Below are positions 62,209 through 64,000 of a DNA stretch of 64,000 nt, one piece after another. The DNA is from an uncultured Bacilli bacterium. Its GTDB lineage: Bacteria; Bacillota_I; Bacilli_A; RFN20; CAG-288. The position numbers and the translations under genes are program-made. The DNA lies in the NCBI GenBank assembly GCA_934725685.1, contig CAKVBX010000002.1:19877-83876 (forward strand), in the 5' to 3' direction. How positions within the stretch are numbered: position 1 is the stretch's first letter; each line of letters opens with the position of its first letter. A model generated the notes under the pieces. The model ran no database searches and had not been told where the DNA came from. It worked only from the letters and a program-made list of their open reading frames with translations.

Positions 62209-63005
62209 AAATACTCTCTGGAAAAACAATCCGTCCTTTTCTCAAGGAAGAAATTGAGGATAAACTGAAAAAGACGCCGATTTCCTTCTATCTCTATCTC
62301 GACGAGGAAAATCCGGACTGTGTGAGTTATCTGAGAAGCATCGAGAAGCTTCTCGCCTCATTTTCGATATCCTATGAAGTGGGAAGCTATCAGCATGCGC
62401 TCTCTCTGGAAGAGAATCTTCAGTTTTTTTCTTCTTCTATCAAGGAACATAGTGTCCTTTTGCTCCGTCCACTTCCAATCAGGGAGGAGAAACGCTTCAT
62501 CGATCGGATTCCGCCCTCTCAGGATGCCGATATGCTCACGGATATCAACCGGGGCAGGCTCTTCGGCGGAGACCTCGACTGCCTTCCTGCCACGGCACAG
62601 TCGATCCGACGGATTCTCTCTTATTACGAAATTCCGCTCCCCGATCAGAACGCCGTCATTTTAGGACGTTCCCTCTCCTTAGGTCTTCCCTGCTTCGAAC
62701 TTCTCAACCGGATGGACAGCAATGTCACCTTGCTCCACTCGAAGACCTCAGAGGAAAAACGGAAAGCCTATGTGAAAAACGCCGACCTTCTTCTTCTCTG
62801 TACCGGTCGTTCCGGTCTGGTCAGAAAGGAATGGCTGAAGGAAGATGTCACTGTCATCGATGCCGGCTTTTCTTTCCAACACGGCGACTTAGGCTTTGTT
62901 CCGGAAGAGAATGACAGAATATCCTATACGCCGGTCCCCGGCGGTGTAGGTGCCCTTACTTCGTATTGCCTCTTACTGAATGCGTTGAATCTCCGAAATA
63001 AATAG
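62205..63005 (+). CDS. folD: FolD-like methylene-THF dehydrogenase/cyclohydrolase with altered active site
   Basis: This is a 266-residue FolD homologue (usual length about 285). The NADP-binding motif GRSLSLGLP (154-162) and the C-terminal TPVPGGVGALT are kept. In the catalytic half, the motif Y-x3-K-x-K is Y42-LRS-I46-E-K48, so the catalytic Lys is Ile; the Gln of QLPLP is Leu (LLRPLP, position 87); the Asp of DVDG is kept (Asp109). The PCTPxG loop reads LPATAQS. It may therefore be reduced in, or changed for, cyclohydrolase/dehydrogenase function. It follows fhs with ATGA overlap. Confidence 0.85.
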   Translation: MKILSGKTIRPFLKEEIEDKLKKTPISFYLYLDEENPDCVSYLRSIEKLLASFSISYEVGSYQHALSLEENLQFFSSSIKEHSVLLLRPLPIREEKRFIDRIPPSQDADMLTDINRGRLFGGDLDCLPATAQSIRRILSYYEIPLPDQNAVILGRSLSLGLPCFELLNRMDSNVTLLHSKTSEEKRKAYVKNADLLLLCTGRSGLVRKEWLKEDVTVIDAGFSFQHGDLGFVPEENDRISYTPVPGGVGALTSYCLLLNALNLRNK

Positions 63006-63012
63006 AACGATT

Positions 63013-63089
63013 GCTCCTTCCATGAATTTCTTTCTCTTCCTTTGGACAGAAGGAAGAGAATCCCTCAATATTCATTGAAGGAGCTTTTT
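63013..63089 (+). promoter_or_regulatory. Nested stem structure with T run that buries the next gene's ribosome site
   Basis: Outer arms 63013-63027 and 63070-63084 pair over 15 bp with one mismatch (GCTCCTTCCATGAAT with ATTCATTGAAGGAGC). Inside is a perfect 11-bp hairpin (63032-63042 with 63050-63060, loop TGGACAG). TTTTT follows at 63085-63089. The GAAGGAG used by the ABC gene at 63093 lies in the outer 3' arm. It can act as the terminator of the mutS-folD operon and as a translation lock. Confidence 0.65.
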
Positions 63090-63092
63090 CAT

Positions 63093-64000
63093 TTGTCTCT
63101 CATTATCAACCATGTCTCTTTTTCCTATGGGGAGAAAGAAATACTTCACGATATCTCAGCGACGTTTCCGGAGAAGGGCTTTGTGATTTTGCTCGGGAAA
63201 AGTGGGTCCGGAAAAACCACGCTGCTTTCTCTTCTTTCCCATACACTTCCTTTGAAGCAGGGGACCATCACCGGGAATGAAAGGGAATCCATCGCCTATG
63301 TTTTCCAGAGTCCGCTTCTTCTCGACTATCTGAATGTCAGAGATAATGTTCTGCTTTTTCTGAAAATGAACGGAAAAAAGGTGGACGGGAAAAAGGTCGA
63401 TGAAACCTTAGAACGGCTCGGTATCCTTTCACTAGAAGAGCGGGATGTCGTCTCCCTTTCCGGAGGAGAAAAGATGCGGGTCTCGTTAGCGAGAGCCCTT
63501 CTTCTGGATACGCCCATTCTGATCCTCGATGAACCGACAGGACAGCTCGATGGAAAAACGACGGAGGAAATCAATGCGCTGCTTAAGGAGTTATCCAAAG
63601 AACGCCTTCTTCTCATGGTGACTCATGATGAAAAGAGTGCAGACATGCTCGCCGACTCTCTTTATCTTCTCAAAGACGGGAAACTCATTCAGAAAAAAGG
63701 AACCGCGGAAAAGACAAAAGACAAGAGAACCAAACCGCAGAAAGGACAGGGAATGCATTATCAGGATATCCTATCTTTGACTTTGTCCTTTCTGAGGAAG
63801 AAGAAAATCCGGATTCTGTTTTCGTCCCTCTTTCTCTTTCTCAATCTGTTCTTCCTCTATTTCGGAATGAGAATCAATCAGAAGAGCGGAATGTTCTTGC
63901 AGGCACTGTCCGAGGAATACTACGATGCTTCTACTGTAAAACTTCAGGAGAAAGTCACTATCGCTCAGGAAGGGCATCTTTCCTTGAAACAGTATCGGAT
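63093..64000 (+). CDS. ABC transporter, ATPase fused to a membrane part (3' truncated by window)
   Basis: The open frame begins at TTG (63093), with GAAGGAG 9 nt upstream, and runs off the window. Residues 1-205 are an ABC ATPase of the LolD/MacB type: Walker A GKSGSGKTT (35-43), Q-loop VFQSPLLLDYLNV, signature LSGGEKMRVSLAR, Walker B ILILDEPTGQLDG and switch His in VTHDEKS. A basic linker then leads to a membrane span (ILFSSLFLFLNLFFLYFGM) starting a probable FtsX-like permease. Substrate unknown. Confidence 0.85.
   Translation, partial: MSLIINHVSFSYGEKEILHDISATFPEKGFVILLGKSGSGKTTLLSLLSHTLPLKQGTITGNERESIAYVFQSPLLLDYLNVRDNVLLFLKMNGKKVDGKKVDETLERLGILSLEERDVVSLSGGEKMRVSLARALLLDTPILILDEPTGQLDGKTTEEINALLKELSKERLLLMVTHDEKSADMLADSLYLLKDGKLIQKKGTAEKTKDKRTKPQKGQGMHYQDILSLTLSFLRKKKIRILFSSLFLFLNLFFLYFGMRINQKSGMFLQALSEEYYDASTVKLQEKVTIAQEGHLSLKQYR

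Overview
This is 64 kb of chromosome from a low-to-moderate G+C Gram-positive bacterium of the class Bacilli, probably one of the host-associated lineages close to the Mollicutes/Erysipelotrichales. The evidence is the gene order pgsA-cinA-recA-rny-ymdB-spoVS-miaB-ymcA-mutS-mutL-miaA and gpsB-rnpB, which matches Bacillus subtilis, together with RNase HIII, MutS2, RNase Y, a PhoP/PhoR-type Pst operon and many lipoproteins with Gram-positive lipoboxes. TGA is used as a stop codon, so the code is standard and not the Mycoplasma code. Genes are densely packed with many ATGA, GTGA and TTGA overlaps. The lineage is an inference from gene content and order; no phylogeny was run.

Layout. 1-5.0 kb: surface proteins (end of a leucine-rich-repeat protein, a BIG2 lipoprotein and a 960-residue lipoprotein on the other strand). 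5.2-8.6 kb: YhhN membrane protein, tRNA-Leu(GAG), a YgjP-like protease, an rRNA methyltransferase and a hydrolase. 8.7-15.6 kb: ileS-lspA-rluD, a lipoprotein and a SIMPL protein. 15.66-17.2 kb: a decayed region with a multiply frameshifted lipoprotein-esterase pseudogene and a small secreted-type protein that has lost its lipobox cysteine. 17.3-24.7 kb: divergent rnhC and mutS2-uvrC, split by an IS1634-family element flanked by 146-bp perfect direct repeats that duplicate the whole divergent promoter. 24.7-30 kb: small membrane proteins, tRNA-Pro(GGG), a sugar nucleotidyltransferase, galE and a MATE exporter. 30-34.6 kb: alaS-ruvX, and opposite them an inositol-phosphatase-like protein and a hemerythrin/DUF438-like protein. 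34.65-43 kb: a phosphate regulon, pstSCAB-phoU-phoP-phoR, running on into a pseudouridine synthase and an ECF S-component, with three Pho-box repeats in front. 43.1-46.8 kb: NfnAB-type bifurcating transhydrogenase and an iron alcohol dehydrogenase. 47.2-63 kb: gpsB, rnpB RNA, then the lipid/recombination/RNA-decay/mismatch-repair/tRNA-modification cluster ending in fhs-folD. 63.09 kb to the end: start of an ABC transporter.

How the genes fit together. Phosphate sensing (PhoR/PhoP) probably controls Pst uptake through the repeats at 34659-34685. NfnAB and the alcohol dehydrogenase suggest fermentative NAD(P)H/ferredoxin balancing. RNase Y, YmdB and a YmcA-like protein lie in one cluster for mRNA decay control, and MutS, MutL, MutS2, UvrC, RecA and RNase HIII give a concentrated repair set.

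Most interesting observations: (1) PstS is circularly permuted: the canonical C-terminal half (with SGTR) comes first and the canonical N-terminal half (with GGSTS) second. (2) The IS element carries a 146-bp duplication that leaves both rnhC and mutS2 with their own promoter. (3) Three genes (yhhN-like, rnhC, mutS2) have extended -10 boxes only 6-7 nt from the start codon and no Shine-Dalgarno sequence, so they look leaderless. (4) A nested stem of about 72 nt with a U-run buries the ribosome-binding site of the final ABC gene. (5) FolD has lost two of three catalytic residues.
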